Shown here: positions 45,345 to 54,890 of the stretch, in pieces | How the letters are laid out: every line of letters begins with the position of its first letter | Numbering within the stretch: position 1 is the first letter of the stretch | DNA from: BOG-908 sp963795825 | Lineage (GTDB): Bacteria > Pseudomonadota > Alphaproteobacteria > Acetobacterales > Acetobacteraceae | Assembly: GCA_963795825.1 (NCBI GenBank) | Contig: CAWCIW010000001.1 | Location: 620,001-684,000, forward strand | Reading direction: 5' to 3' | DNA: 64,000 bases | Position numbers and translations under genes: made by a program | The notes under the pieces: generated by a model | What the model saw: the letters and a program-made list of their open reading frames with translations, nothing else | The model's database searches: none | Told to the model about the DNA's origin: nothing

Positions 45345-45781
45345 CGACGCCGCCGCTGCAGCGGGGCAGCAAATCCTTACGCGATGCTGTCCCCGAAGCG
45401 CTGTCTCCGGTTTTGCCGCCCACACCGGCAATCCCCGGAGAGCCGGCGGCAGGCTGGCATCGGCATCGTTCACGTTCACCGCTACTCGGCCGGCCAGCAG
45501 GTCTCGGCGCCAGCGCGTTATGTCCCACAGCGTGCCGCTAGCGTCGCGCCAGCTATCAAGGGCTGTCGGCGGTAGAACTGCGGCGCCTATCCGCGCAGGC
45601 CGCCAGATATGCCGCGGCAAATTCATCTGCCTTCTACAACAGCATCTCGCGCATAACGCAGGCTGTCGGGCACCGTTACGACTGCGCGCGCCAGCGGATT
45701 TCATCGCTGTAACAAGCCGCCATGTCGCTCGTAACATCACTGCACGCAAGCTGCGTGCTCCCTTGGAAAGCCCCGGAACGC
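45345..45781. other. 437-bp region without supported gene
   Basis: Gap between the broken surface protein and the second exported methyltransferase. A minus-strand open frame crosses part of it (with ALDSWRDASGTLWDITRWRR), but it has no convincing start and overlaps the methyltransferase. I see no repeat or RNA gene here. Confidence 0.4.
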
Positions 45782-46573
45782 ATGCGCCTGAAAGCCACCA
45801 TCGCCGCCCTGCTCCTCCTCGCACCCCACGCGCAAGGCGAGCCCGCCGACCCCCTCCAGGCCGCGATCGCCAGCAGGGCCCGCTCGCCGCAATTCGTCGC
45901 GCGCGACATCTACCGCCACCCGCTCGAAGAATTGCGCTTCCTCGGCGTGCGGCCGGATGCCACGGTGATCGAAATCTGGCCTGGTGCCGGATACTGGAGC
46001 GAAATCCTCGCACCCTATCTCGCCGCGTCCGGCACCTACGATACGCCGGTGGAAGCCGGCCCTGGCTGGGACAAATACGCCTCCACCTTCACCGACCGCG
46101 TGTATCGCGAACCCGCCCTGTTCGGCCATGTCCACATCACCCGCATGGGCGCGGGCCACGACGACATAGCACCGCCCGATTCCGCCGATTTCGTGCTGGA
46201 CACACGCAATTTCCACAACTGGATGGAAATCGGCGACGTTGGTGAAATGCTCGCGGATATCAGGCGCGCGCTCAAGCCGGGCGGCATACTCGTCATCGAG
46301 GATCATCGCGCGCACAGTACGGCACCGCAGGATCCGCAAGCGCGCAACGGCTACGTCCGGCAGGATTACGTCATCGACACAATAAAGGCCGCCGGCTTCG
46401 AATTCGTCGCCGCCTCCGAGGCGCTCGCCAATCCGCGCGACACTGCGGACTGGCCGCACGGCGTCTGGACCTTGCCGCCGACACTCGCACTGGGCGATAC
46501 CGACCGCGCCAAATATCTGGCGATCGGCGAGGCGGACAACATGCTGCTGAAGTTCCGCAAACCGCTTCGCTGA
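45782..46573 (+). CDS. Exported class I SAM-dependent methyltransferase-like protein (paralog)
   Basis: 263 residues from the ATG at 45782, which gives a signal peptide (MRLKATIAALLLLAPHAQGE); an upstream ATG at 45722 would bury it. Same layout as the product of 13840-14646: ATVIEIWPGAGYWSEILAPY (motif I), ADFVLDTRNFHNWMEIG, ALKPGGILVIEDHRA, GYVRQDYVIDTIKAAGFEF, and the C-terminal IGEADNMLLKFRKPLR. The identical architecture and the export signal in both copies argue for a real extracytoplasmic family. Chemistry unknown. The gap to the downstream ammonia-lyase-like gene is 60 bp. Confidence 0.77.
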   Translation: MRLKATIAALLLLAPHAQGEPADPLQAAIASRARSPQFVARDIYRHPLEELRFLGVRPDATVIEIWPGAGYWSEILAPYLAASGTYDTPVEAGPGWDKYASTFTDRVYREPALFGHVHITRMGAGHDDIAPPDSADFVLDTRNFHNWMEIGDVGEMLADIRRALKPGGILVIEDHRAHSTAPQDPQARNGYVRQDYVIDTIKAAGFEFVAASEALANPRDTADWPHGVWTLPPTLALGDTDRAKYLAIGEADNMLLKFRKPLR

Positions 46574-46633
46574 ACGCCGCAGAGCAGCCTGCCGGCTCCG
46601 GTTTGCCCGCTATCCTCCAGGAACATCGCCGCA

Positions 46634-48109
46634 ATGCCAGAGCCACGACCCATCGCCCTCGGCGCGGCGGACCTCACCCTCGCCGACATCCAAGCCCTGG
46701 CGCGCAGGCAGGCGACACTCGAACTGTCGCCGGCCGCGCGCGAGAATATCCGCGCGGCGCGGGCGACGGTCGAGCATCTGGTGAACACGCAGACGCCAGC
46801 CTACGGGATCACCACCGGCGTGGGCAGCCAAAAGGATTTCGAAATAACCCCGGCCGCGATCAACGCCTACAACACCCTGATGATCACCGCGCACGCGACC
46901 CTCGCACCTGGTCCGGACGCCGCACCCGAGACGATACGCGGCGCCCTGGCGATCCAGCTCGCTCTGTTCGCCAAGGGCCGCTCCGGCATAAGCCTTGAGT
47001 TGGCCGAATCTCTCCTGGCGCGCTTCCAGGCCGACGATCTGCCGACGGTGCGGGATGGCGCCTCGGTCGGCGCATCCGATATCGTCGCGATGAGTCAGAT
47101 GGCGGCGCCGCTGCTCGAAAAGCCCGGCGCTCCGCAAGCCGGCCGAGGCCCCCGGCCGCTCAAAACGCTGCAGGCGAAAGAAGCCGTATCGCTGCTGAAC
47201 TCCAACAGCCTGATGCTCGCCCAGGCCGCGCTGGCGCTGGCCGAAATCCGAACTTTCCTGGCTGCCGCGGCAAAAACCGCCGCCCTCTCGATGGAAGGGT
47301 TCCGCGGCAATTTGCAATCCTGGAGCGCCCCGGTGGACCGCGCCCGCAACCAGAAAGGCCAGAGCCAGGCCGGCCTGCTCCTGCGCGCCGCCCTGCACGG
47401 CAGCAGGCTCTGGCAACCCGGACAGGCCCGCCTGCTGCAGGATCCCCTGAGTTTCCGCTGCGTCCCGCAGATCCACGGCGCCGCCGAGTCCGCCTACGGC
47501 TTCGCCCACGAGATTTTCCAAGCCGAACTCAACGCCGCTGCCGACAACCCGCTTATCCAGATGCCGGAAGGCCTCTTCCTCTCACACGGTAACATGGAGA
47601 CGACCGCCTGCGCGCTCGCGATGGACATGTTGCGGCAGGCGCTGGCGAAGATCGTCGAGACCGCCAACCAGCGCATACACAAGATACAATGGCCGAACTT
47701 CACAGGCCTGCCCACGAGCCTTGCCGCCGAACCGGGCGCGATCGGCGGCGTGCAATTCCTCAATCTGGGCCACCTCGCCGGCGCCAATGCCGCCGCCGTC
47801 CGCCAGGCTGCTGCCCCCGCGATGCTGAACTATTCAGGCCAGCTCGACGACGGCGTGGAGGACGTGGCCGGCAACGCCCCGATGTCGGTCGCCGAGACCG
47901 TGCGCCTGCTGCCGCCCGCCTGGAATATCCTCGCCATCGAAGCCGCCTGTGCCGTGTGGGCGATACACCGCCGTGCCGTGCCGCCCGACGCGCTGGGAGG
48001 CGAACTCCGTCCGCTCTTTGCCCGCATATTGCCGCTTCTGCCGATCGGCTGCGAGGGCGTGCGGGTGTTCGACCTCGGCCCGATCGTGAATATCGTGAAG
48101 GGCGCGTGA
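46634..48109 (+). CDS. Histidine/aromatic ammonia-lyase-like enzyme lacking the Ala-Ser-Gly triad
   Basis: 491 residues, the length of HAL/PAL/TAL enzymes. Conserved parts: the catalytic-Tyr loop TPAYGITTGVGSQKDFEI (Tyr57), NTLMITAHATLAPG, LNSNSLMLAQAALALAEI, QDPLSFRCVPQIHGAAESAY, and ELNAAADNPLIQMPEGLFLS with HGNMETTACALAMD. In the family, Ala-Ser-Gly cyclises to the MIO electrophile. Here the stretch reads GASVGASDIVAMSQMA (Ala147-Ser148-Asp149, codons 47072-47080), so the Gly is missing. It may be a non-MIO relative or a damaged enzyme. The start ATG at 46634 follows the methyltransferase gene. The substrate cannot be predicted. Confidence 0.8.
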   Translation: MPEPRPIALGAADLTLADIQALARRQATLELSPAARENIRAARATVEHLVNTQTPAYGITTGVGSQKDFEITPAAINAYNTLMITAHATLAPGPDAAPETIRGALAIQLALFAKGRSGISLELAESLLARFQADDLPTVRDGASVGASDIVAMSQMAAPLLEKPGAPQAGRGPRPLKTLQAKEAVSLLNSNSLMLAQAALALAEIRTFLAAAAKTAALSMEGFRGNLQSWSAPVDRARNQKGQSQAGLLLRAALHGSRLWQPGQARLLQDPLSFRCVPQIHGAAESAYGFAHEIFQAELNAAADNPLIQMPEGLFLSHGNMETTACALAMDMLRQALAKIVETANQRIHKIQWPNFTGLPTSLAAEPGAIGGVQFLNLGHLAGANAAAVRQAAAPAMLNYSGQLDDGVEDVAGNAPMSVAETVRLLPPAWNILAIEAACAVWAIHRRAVPPDALGGELRPLFARILPLLPIGCEGVRVFDLGPIVNIVKGA

Positions 48110-48179
48110 ACCAGGCCACGTAGAGCGTCCGCGCAACTATACGGCGGTATCTGGCCGGCCTTTCGGTGGCAAACGTTGC

Positions 48180-48467
48180 CTAGGAATTGCGCTCTTCGAA
48201 ACTTGAGACCGATACCCTGATCAGTCCCCCGCCGGACGCCTTGTGCCGCAACATCCAAAGCCGCTCATGGGCCTCCACCAGATTCTCGAGGTTCTTGCGC
48301 CTGTCCTGGTCGGCGTGCCGGCCCGGCCGTTCGAAAAGCCCCTCCAGGCTGCACAGCAACTCATGGGCCACCGTCAGCTCACCGATCGCGCAGGCCTGGT
48401 CGAAAGCGATGAGCAGCTTGTCGGAGAGCCGCCGATGAAAAAGCCGGTCTGGATATATAACACTCAT
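48180..48467 (-). CDS. Conserved hypothetical small protein
   Basis: 95 residues: MSVIYPDRLFHRRLSDKLLI, then AFDQACAIGELTVAHELLCSLE, FERPGRHADQDRRKNLENLV and an ERLWMLRHKASGG tail. The helical pattern, with a repeat-like GELTVAHELL segment, resembles small proteins of unknown function found widely in Rhodospirillales. No signal peptide or membrane segment. It lies alone, convergent with the ammonia-lyase-like gene. Confidence 0.7.
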   Translation of the reverse strand: MSVIYPDRLFHRRLSDKLLIAFDQACAIGELTVAHELLCSLEGLFERPGRHADQDRRKNLENLVEAHERLWMLRHKASGGGLIRVSVSSFEERNS

Positions 48468-48858
48468 TAACCCTATACCTCTAGAACGGCAACGAAACGG
48501 TCCATAGGCACATCAATTCCGCCAACGTGTCCGCTGACTGCACGGTTGCATGTTTACTGGAGTATCGGAACAGCCAGTTACCAAATTGTTAAGACCGCGG
48601 TTCACGGCCGACATCCGGACCGCAGGGCCGCAATCGAGAAATACCAGTCAACAGCAAAGGAGATTGCCAGCCAAACCCCATTCGCACAAATCGGGCGGAG
48701 CCAAGCGCCGGCAAGCCCAGGCGCCGGCCGATCGGCAGGGATCGGCAGCAATGGTGCAGAATTGTCACGTTGCACGCTAAAACACTCTCTCATGCGCCAA
48801 ATGAAGGGCAGGTATTCACCTCGTCCTCCAAGGGTGACAAACGCCGCCGACTGCTCCA

Positions 48859-48921
48859 TGTGTCCGCCACATAGAGCACGCAACCGTCGAATACTGCATT
48901 CGACTTTCCGTGTCCGCCACA
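48859..48921. promoter_or_regulatory. Two copies of an inverted-repeat motif (possible operator)
   Basis: TGTCCGCCACA occurs exactly at 48861-48871 and 48911-48921, 50 bp apart (about five helical turns). The first copy is a perfect inverted repeat (ATGTG-TCCGC-CACAT); the second is GTG-TCCGC-CAC. The second ends about 20 bp before the start of the small membrane protein gene at 48942. The rest of the 474-bp gap (48468-48941) shows nothing supported. Confidence 0.4.
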
Positions 48922-48941
48922 AGAATTAAGGTTTATTACTG

Positions 48942-49157
48942 ATGTCTTACATCTCTGATGTCCACGCCGCCACACGATCGGCGCGCGCGGAGCAGCGCTC
49001 GTCCACTTCCAGCCGCAGGATCGCGCCTTCGCTCCGCCTGCACCCGCTCTACCGTGCCACCGCGCGTTTGTCGGAGGCGCTGGAAGCCACTGTCCTGGTC
49101 GCCACGCTTTCGGGTCTTAGCCTGGTGATCGCCACCGTGGCGGCCGGCGCGTTCTGA
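48942..49157 (+). CDS. Hypothetical small membrane protein
   Basis: 71 residues: a basic, Ser/Arg-rich N-terminal half (MSYISDVHAATRSARAEQRS) and one C-terminal membrane helix (ATVLVATLSGLSLVIATVAA). AAGG lies 11 bases upstream of the ATG. Not recognised. It precedes the indel-rich region. Confidence 0.5.
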   Translation: MSYISDVHAATRSARAEQRSSTSSRRIAPSLRLHPLYRATARLSEALEATVLVATLSGLSLVIATVAAGAF

Positions 49158-49299
49158 CCGCGTGTAGCCTGGCTGGGCCAGCGGTGGAGGCAGGCCTCCG
49201 CCGCTCCACCTGGACGTGTTCGATCCGGAATCGTAATAACGTGGGGTAGACAGTCCACGCTAGCCCACGAAGGCCGCCTCTCAGCATTGTTAAAGGCCT

Positions 49300-49824
49300 G
49301 CGGACGATGTTCTTACGCGCGCCGTTCGCCACCTTAGTGGCCTGCTACGCGATGTCGCGCCACGTCGTACGCTACGCTGTAAGCGTCGATTCTGACTGCT
49401 CGCCCGGGCCGGGCCGCACCGGCCTGCGCGTTCAAGCGGCGGCGCCTCACCGCGCGCGCGCCGGCAACTAGTTCAAGGCCCTGCGCGACGCAGCCCGCGC
49501 GCCACCGGCCTGGCCCACGGCGCCGCACGTCGCCAGCACAAGCCGACCGGCTACCGAGGTAGCCAGGCGCGCCGGCCGGCCGCGATCGCCGTTGCCCTAA
49601 ACCTTCGCACGGCGGTAGAACGATTCGTCATCCCCAACGGAGAGCACATTATCCGGATGACGATCAGCATCGGCCCTGCCTGCGTGGCACCTGCCGATCC
49701 CGCGGAATGCGCCGCCGTGCCGCGGCCGGCTGACCGCGCGCGCCATGCGATGGCGGCCGGCCGCCACCGGGCAACCACCGCCGCGCCGGCGCCGCGAACG
49801 CCGGCGCCGGCCCGACCGCGCTAG
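49300..49824 (+). pseudogene. Remnant of a GGDEF (diguanylate cyclase) gene
   Basis: The end of a GGDEF domain is recognisable in one frame ending at a TAG at 49822: AVALNLRTAVERFVIPNGEH, then IIRMTISIGPACVAPADPAE and PADRARHAMAAGRHRATTAA. These correspond to the late vTvSiG and ADrALYxAKxxGRN motifs. A FKALRDA segment in another frame about 190 bp upstream corresponds to the F-K-x-x-N-D helix, preceded by an in-frame TAG. The upstream part is too damaged to align by eye. Either the gene is decayed or this stretch has many sequence errors, as in the next two genes. Confidence 0.5.
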
Positions 49825-49844
49825 GGGACCCGGCGATCCCGGCC

Positions 49845-52622
49845 ATGACCGACACCCTGCTGGCGCTAACCGCGCGCGCCAGGGCCCGCGCCTCGGAAGA
49901 CCCGTTCGGCAACCCGGTGCTCGCCATCGCGCTGGCGATCACCCGGCTGATGGACGATGGCGAGCTGCCCCAGTCGCGCATCGCCGCCCTGATCCGCCAT
50001 CTGCGCGACGACGCCTTTGCCGACCGCGCGCGCCACCTCGCCGCCTATGTCGGCCTGGCACAGCGAGCCCGCCGCGCAGGCCGAGTTCGCGAGCGCTCGC
50101 CGCCCGGCTGGTGCGGCCCGACCCGGAAGACAGCCCGGTGCCCTGGCGCGATTTCCGCGCCGCGGCCGAGCGCCCGCGCTTCGCCGCCGTGTTCACCGCC
50201 CACCCGACCTTCGCCCTGCCGCCGGACGGTGTTCGCCGCGCTCGCCGAACAGGCCAGCGGCCGGCCCGCCGCCATCTGCTTCGTCAGCCACCGCCCGCAC
50301 TCTGCCCACGCTGGCGCACGAGTTCGAGGCCGCCGTGCACGCCATCGGCCACGGCCGCGACGCGCTGGACGCTGCTCAACCGCGCGCTGCTCGACCGCCG
50401 CCCGGCAGGCCTGGCCGGACCGCTGGTCGCGCTGGCGCCGCGCCCGGTCACCCTGGCGAGCTGGGTCGGCTACGACACCGATGGCCGCACCGATATCGGC
50501 TGGTGGGACACGCTGCGGCTGCGCCTGACGATGAAGCGCCTGCAACTCGCGCGCGCGCACGGCCAGGTCGCCGGCCTGCCCGGCGCGGCCGCGCTCGCCG
50601 CCCGGCTGGCGGAGGCGATCGGCGCCATCGAAGCGCAGATCGACGCCTGCCCGGCAGCGCGGACGCCGTGGCACAAACCGCGCTGTTCGCCGGCCGAGCT
50701 GGTGGGCCGGCGCGACGCCGCACTGCACCTCGACGGCGACGCTGGCGCCGCTGTTCGCCGCGGCCATGGCCGGCCAGAGCGAGGCCGTGCTGCTGGACTA
50801 CGCGGTGGCGCGCGCCGGGCTGGCCGGCGCACGGCATGTCGCTGGCGCACACCCATGTGCGGCTGAACGCCAGCCAGGTGCACAACGCGATACGCCTGCG
50901 GCTGGGGCTGGACAGCGCGCCGGAGGACCGCGCGCGCCGGCGCACCCTGCTGGCGGCGATCAACGCGGCGCTCGACGAGGTGGCGCCGATGCGCGGTGGA
51001 TTTCGGCGCGCATGCTGGCCGAGCAGGCCTCGGCCTCGCGGCTGCTGATGACGGTCGCGCAGATCGTCAAGCATATCGATACCGACGGCGCCGGTCCGCT
51101 TCCTGATCGCCGAGACGGAGAGCGGCTACACCCTGCTCTGCGCGCTGTGGCTGGCGCGGCTGTTCGGCGTGGCGGACCGCATCGAGATCAGCCCGCTATT
51201 CGAGACGGCCGACGCGCTGGAGCACGGCGCGCGCATCCTGGAGGAGGCGCTGCGCAGCCCGCATTACCGCGACTATCTGCGCGCATCGGCCGGATGGCGC
51301 TGCAATTCGGCTATTCGGATTCCGGCCGCTATGTCGGCCAGCTCGCGGCAAGCTACCTGATCGAACGGCTGCGGCTGAAGGTGGCCGACCTGCTGGTGCG
51401 GCACGGGCTGACCGGCGTGGAGCTGATGCTGTTCGACACGCATGGCGAGAGCATCGGCCGCGGCGCGCATCCCGGCTCGCTGCTGGACCGGCTGCGCTAT
51501 CTCTCGCCCGGCGTGGCGCGGCAGGCCTTTGCCGGCGCCGGGATCGTGGCACGCGCGAGGAGAGCGCGTTCCAGGGCGGCGACGGCTACCTGCTGTTCGG
51601 CACGCCGGAGCTCGCCGGCGCCACCATGGCGCGCATCGCGCGGCACGCCTTTGCCGCGCGTGCCGAAAGCGCCCGATCCGATCTACGAGGAGCCGGATTT
51701 CGCCGCCGATTTCTTCACCAGCGTCGGCATTTCCATGCAGGGGCTGGTGGAGGACCCCGGCTATGCCGGTCTGCTCGGCGCGTTCGGCCCGGCGCTGCTC
51801 GATCCGTCGGGCTCGCCGGCCGGCGGCACGGCAGTCGGATTCGGGCGGGCCCGCGGTGATACGCCATCCGCGCGAGCTGCGCGCGATTCCGAACAACGCG
51901 ATCCTGCAGCAGCTCGGCTGGTGCGCGAACACGCTGCAGGGCGTGGGCACGGCGGCGGCGCGCAGCGCCGGAGCAGTTCGCCGACATGCTGGAGCAGAGC
52001 CCGCGGTTCCGCCGCGCCATGCAGTTCGCCGAACACGCGCTGCGGCACTCGGACCTCGACGTGCTGCGCGCGCGTGGTGGCGATGATCGACCCCGGCAGC
52101 TGGCTCGACCGCGCCGCGCATGCGCGCCGGCCGGGCCGGGCGCGCGCGCTGGCCGAGGTGGCACGCGTGCTGGAGCAGCTCGATTTGTGGGCGCCCGCGC
52201 AGGCGATGTTCCGCCGCATCCAGGCCGACCATGTGCGTCTGCGCGAGGCCTGGCCGGACGCGCCGTCCATGGCGATTCCGAGATGCTGCTGCACGCGCTG
52301 CGCATCGCGCTGATCGGCCGGGTCTGGCTGCTGGCGACCGGCATCCCCGAGTTCTCGCCGCGGCACGGCGTCACGCGCGAGGCGCTGGCCGCGCAGGATC
52401 TGCGGCTTGACGTGCCCGCTGCCCTCGTCATTCTCGGCGAAGTGTTCCCGCAGGCGGGCGATCCGGCGGCGGGGCGCGATTTCGCCGAGCCCATGGGGGA
52501 CCGCGCGGCGGTATCCTACGAGCGGGAGCACGACGCAGATCTTCGGGCCGCTGGCCGGCATGTTCGGGCTGCTGCGCGAGATCGGCACCGCGGTGACGCA
52601 TCAAGTGGGGGCGTTTGGCTGA
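49845..52622 (+). pseudogene. ppc: Phosphoenolpyruvate carboxylase, broken by many single-base indels
   Basis: Pieces in all three frames join into one phosphoenolpyruvate carboxylase-like protein of about 920 residues. Start MTDTLLALTARARARASEDP; catalytic-His motif VFTAHPTFALP (about residue 120); SWVGYDTDGRTDIGWWDTL; MLFDTHGESIGRGAHPGS, the region equivalent to the GRGG loop; PDPIYEEPDFAADFFTSVGI; NNAILQQLGWCANTLQGVGT; end QIFGPLAGMFGLLREIGTAV. Frame changes occur near 50060, 50092, 50228, 50298, 50368, 50738, 50828, 50996, 51088, 51290, 51550, 51670, 51840, 51967, 52070, 52275 and 52523, mostly one extra base each. Between them the protein is well preserved. Would replenish oxaloacetate from PEP and bicarbonate. 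Confidence 0.75.
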
Positions 52623-52629
52623 GCTGAAC

Positions 52630-54171
52630 GGTCTGGACACCGGGCGTACCGCACGCGGGGCGCCGGTTGCGACGCCGGGTAGCGGCAAGGCGGCCGGGCT
52701 GTTCGCTCTCAAGCCGGTTGCGGCGATGCTGGCGGACAGCGAAGCCGGGCGACGGCGCACGGCGGCCACCTGCACCGCACGCTCGGCCTGCGCAATCTGG
52801 TGGCTTCGGCGTGGGCTCGCGCGGTCGGCGTGTCGTTGTTCGTGCAGACCGGACCGGAGGCGGCACTGCATGCGGGGCCGGCGGTCGCCCTGTCGTTCGT
52901 GCTGGCGAGTTTCGCCTGTCTGCTCGCGGCTCTGTGCTACGCGGAGTTCGCCGAGCCTGGTTCCGGTGGCGGGCAGCGCGTATTCCTACGCCTATGCCAC
53001 GATGGGCGAGGGCGTGGCCTGGCTGATCGGCTGGTGCCTGCTGCTGGAATATCTGATGAGCGGCTCGCTGGTGGCGATCGGCTGGTCCGGCTATGCGACG
53101 GCGACGCTGCATCGTTTCGGCGTCGATCTGCCCGATGCGATGACCGGCGCGCCGCTGGCCGTGGTGGCGCGGGCATGTGGTGCGCAGCGGCAAATGGTCG
53201 ATCTGCCGGCCGTGCTGATCACGCTGTTCACCGCCTAGCTGATCCTGCGCGGCACGCAGCTTTCGGCGCGGGTGAACGATGTCGTGGTAGCGCTGAAGAT
53301 GCTGGCGATACTCGCGGTGATCGTGGGGGCGGCGCCGTTCATCCATCTGCATAACTGGGTGCCGTTCGTGCCGCCGAATACCGGCGAGACCGGAAGTTTC
53401 GGCGTATCCGGCGTGATGCGCGCGGCAGGGATATTGTTCTTCGCCTATGTCGGCTTCGATTCGATCTCGACGCTGGGCCAGGAGACCAGGAATCCGCAGC
53501 GGACCATTCCGCTGGCGCTGATGATCTCGCTGGCGGTCTGCGTGCTGCTGTATGTGGGCGTGGCGCATGGTCATGACGGGCATCGCCGATTACCGCACGC
53601 TGAACGTGGCCGACCCGATCGCCGAGGCGATGCGCCGCAGGGGCAAGCCTGGACTGGGCGCGCTGGTGCGTGAGCGTGGTGGCGATCTTCGGCCTGGTAT
53701 CGGTGCTGCTGGTGACGCTGCTCGGCCAGGTGCAGGATCTTCTACGCGATGGGCCGCGACGGGCTGCTGCCGCCGGCCTTTGCGCGCATCCATCCGAAAT
53801 ACAGCACGCCCTATGTCGGCAGCATCGTGACGGGTGTCGGCGCGGCGCTGTTCGCCGGGTTGTTCCCGCTCGATCTGCTGGGCGATCTGGTGTCGATCGG
53901 CACGTTGCTGGCGTTCGCCGTGGTTTCGGCCGGCGTGCTGATATTGCGCCGGACGATGCCGGACGCGCCACGCGCCTTCCGCACGCCGTTCATGCCGTTC
54001 ACGCCGATCGCCGCGGTTCTTGCCTGCGTGGCGCTGATGTATTCGCTATCGGGCGATACGTGGTTGCGGTTGGCGTTGTGGCTGGTGCTGGGCGGGGCGG
54101 TTTATGCCGCTTACGGGTATCGGCATTCCAAATTGCGGACGGGTGCTTGTGCCCGTCCGCCTTTGGGGTGA
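52630..54171 (+). pseudogene. APC-family amino acid permease, broken by indels and a TAG
   Basis: Fragments in all frames build a permease of about 490 residues: FALKPVAAMLADSEAG, GGHLHRTLGLRNLVA, LFVQTGPEAALHAGPAVALS, VPVAGSAYSYAYATMGEG, WLIGWCLLLEYLMSGSLVAI, then after an in-frame TAG (53236-53238) VNDVVVALKMLAILAVIVGA, FFAYVGFDSISTLGQETRNP, VVAIFGLVSVLLVTLLGQVQ, MGRDGLLPPAFARIHPKYST and a last set of helices to 54171. The SAYSYAYATMGE and FFAYVGFDSISTLGQETRNP motifs are typical of cationic amino acid permeases. Frame changes (about eight) are again mostly single-base insertions. The last 420 bases are intact. Confidence 0.72.
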
Positions 54172-54181
54172 GCTGTTCCTA

Positions 54182-54352
54182 GTCAAGGAAGAAAGCAGTC
54201 CTTTTTCGAGAAAAAGGACCAAAAAGCTTTTGCTCCGACCCCTGCACATCGGCGTACATCTGTTCTGCCGATCGATACGGTTGCACGGTCCGCGACAGCA
54301 CATTCAAAAGTCTTTTGCTTCTTTTCTTCAGAAAAGAAGGCCTTGCTTTCTT
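54182..54352. repeat. Family A hairpin repeat, inverted pair (GTCC left, CTTC right)
   Basis: Fills the gap between the convergent permease and EF-hand genes and ends on the EF-hand stop codon. The left unit has a CGAG centre, the right one TTCAGA. The core contains CGCGACAGCACATTC, like the single unit at 54821. Confidence 0.83.
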
Positions 54353-54724
54353 CTATTGCGGCGGCGGCGGCGTAGGTGTCTGCCCCTGAAGCCGCGCAGC
54401 CCGTGCAGCGCGACGCGCCTGTGCAAAGGCGCGCAAATCCTGCAGCGTGATGTAGCCTTTCCGGTCGGTGTCGATCTGGTCGAAATGCCGGGCGATGTTC
54501 GGCATGCCGCCGGCCGCGGCCTGTTCGCGGGTGAGCTTGCCGTCATGCGTGGTGTTCGCGCCTTCGAAACGCTCGCGCATGCTGGGATGCGGCGTGCCGG
54601 GTGCGGCGGCCATCGGCGGCGGTCCGCCCCCTTCCGGCGGCGGCTGCGGCGCGTCCGGCGCAGGTTGGGCCAAAGCGGCGGTGCTGACGAGCAGCGCGGC
54701 CGCGAGCGTTGAAAACAGGCGCAT
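54353..54724 (-). CDS. Exported EF-hand protein
   Basis: 123 residues. Signal peptide (MRLFSTLAAALLVSTAALAQ), a Pro/Gly/Ala-rich spacer, then a pair of EF-hand-like loops. The first is degenerate (GANTTHDGKLTREQAAAGG, near residue 54). The second is canonical: FDQIDTDRKGYITLQDL near residue 80, with D-x-D-x-x-G-Y-I-x-x-x-D. It probably binds calcium in the periplasm. The role is unknown. A tail rich in Ala/Arg and Pro ends the protein. Confidence 0.8.
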   Translation of the reverse strand: MRLFSTLAAALLVSTAALAQPAPDAPQPPPEGGGPPPMAAAPGTPHPSMRERFEGANTTHDGKLTREQAAAGGMPNIARHFDQIDTDRKGYITLQDLRAFAQARRAARAARLQGQTPTPPPPQ

Positions 54725-54820
54725 GCGTAGTCTCCCAGAAAACCTGTAGAGATATGGCAGGATGCGACCGAGTGTTGAAAGAGGAGCTTACCCTTCGTAG
54801 CAAACCGCCGCAGGAAAGAA

Positions 54821-54883
54821 CCGCGACAGCACCCCCAAAAGTTTTTTGCTTCTTTTTTGCAAAAAAGAAGGCCTTGCTTCCTA
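54821..54883 (-). repeat. Family A hairpin repeat, single unit (CTTC type)
   Basis: CCGCGACAGCACCCCCAAAAG, then GCTTC, T-run, GCAAAAAAGAAGGCC. Between the EF-hand and coq10 genes, ending just before the coq10 stop. Looks like a right half without a partner. Confidence 0.8.
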
Positions 54884-54890
54884 CCCGACC

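Noticed and set aside
45288..46013. Minus-strand open frame of 241 codons
   Set aside because: It overlaps the exported methyltransferase, lacks a convincing start and has no family-like motifs.
49845..52622. Programmed +1 frameshifting in the carboxylase gene
   Set aside because: There are far too many sites, without a shared slippery motif or stop context. Insertion-type consensus error explains them better.
43828..53238. In-frame TAG codons (43828, about 49469, 53236) suggesting amber recoding
   Set aside because: TAG ends several intact genes here (for example gspK, TonB-like, EF-hand), so it is not generally recoded. All three cases lie in genes with other lesions.
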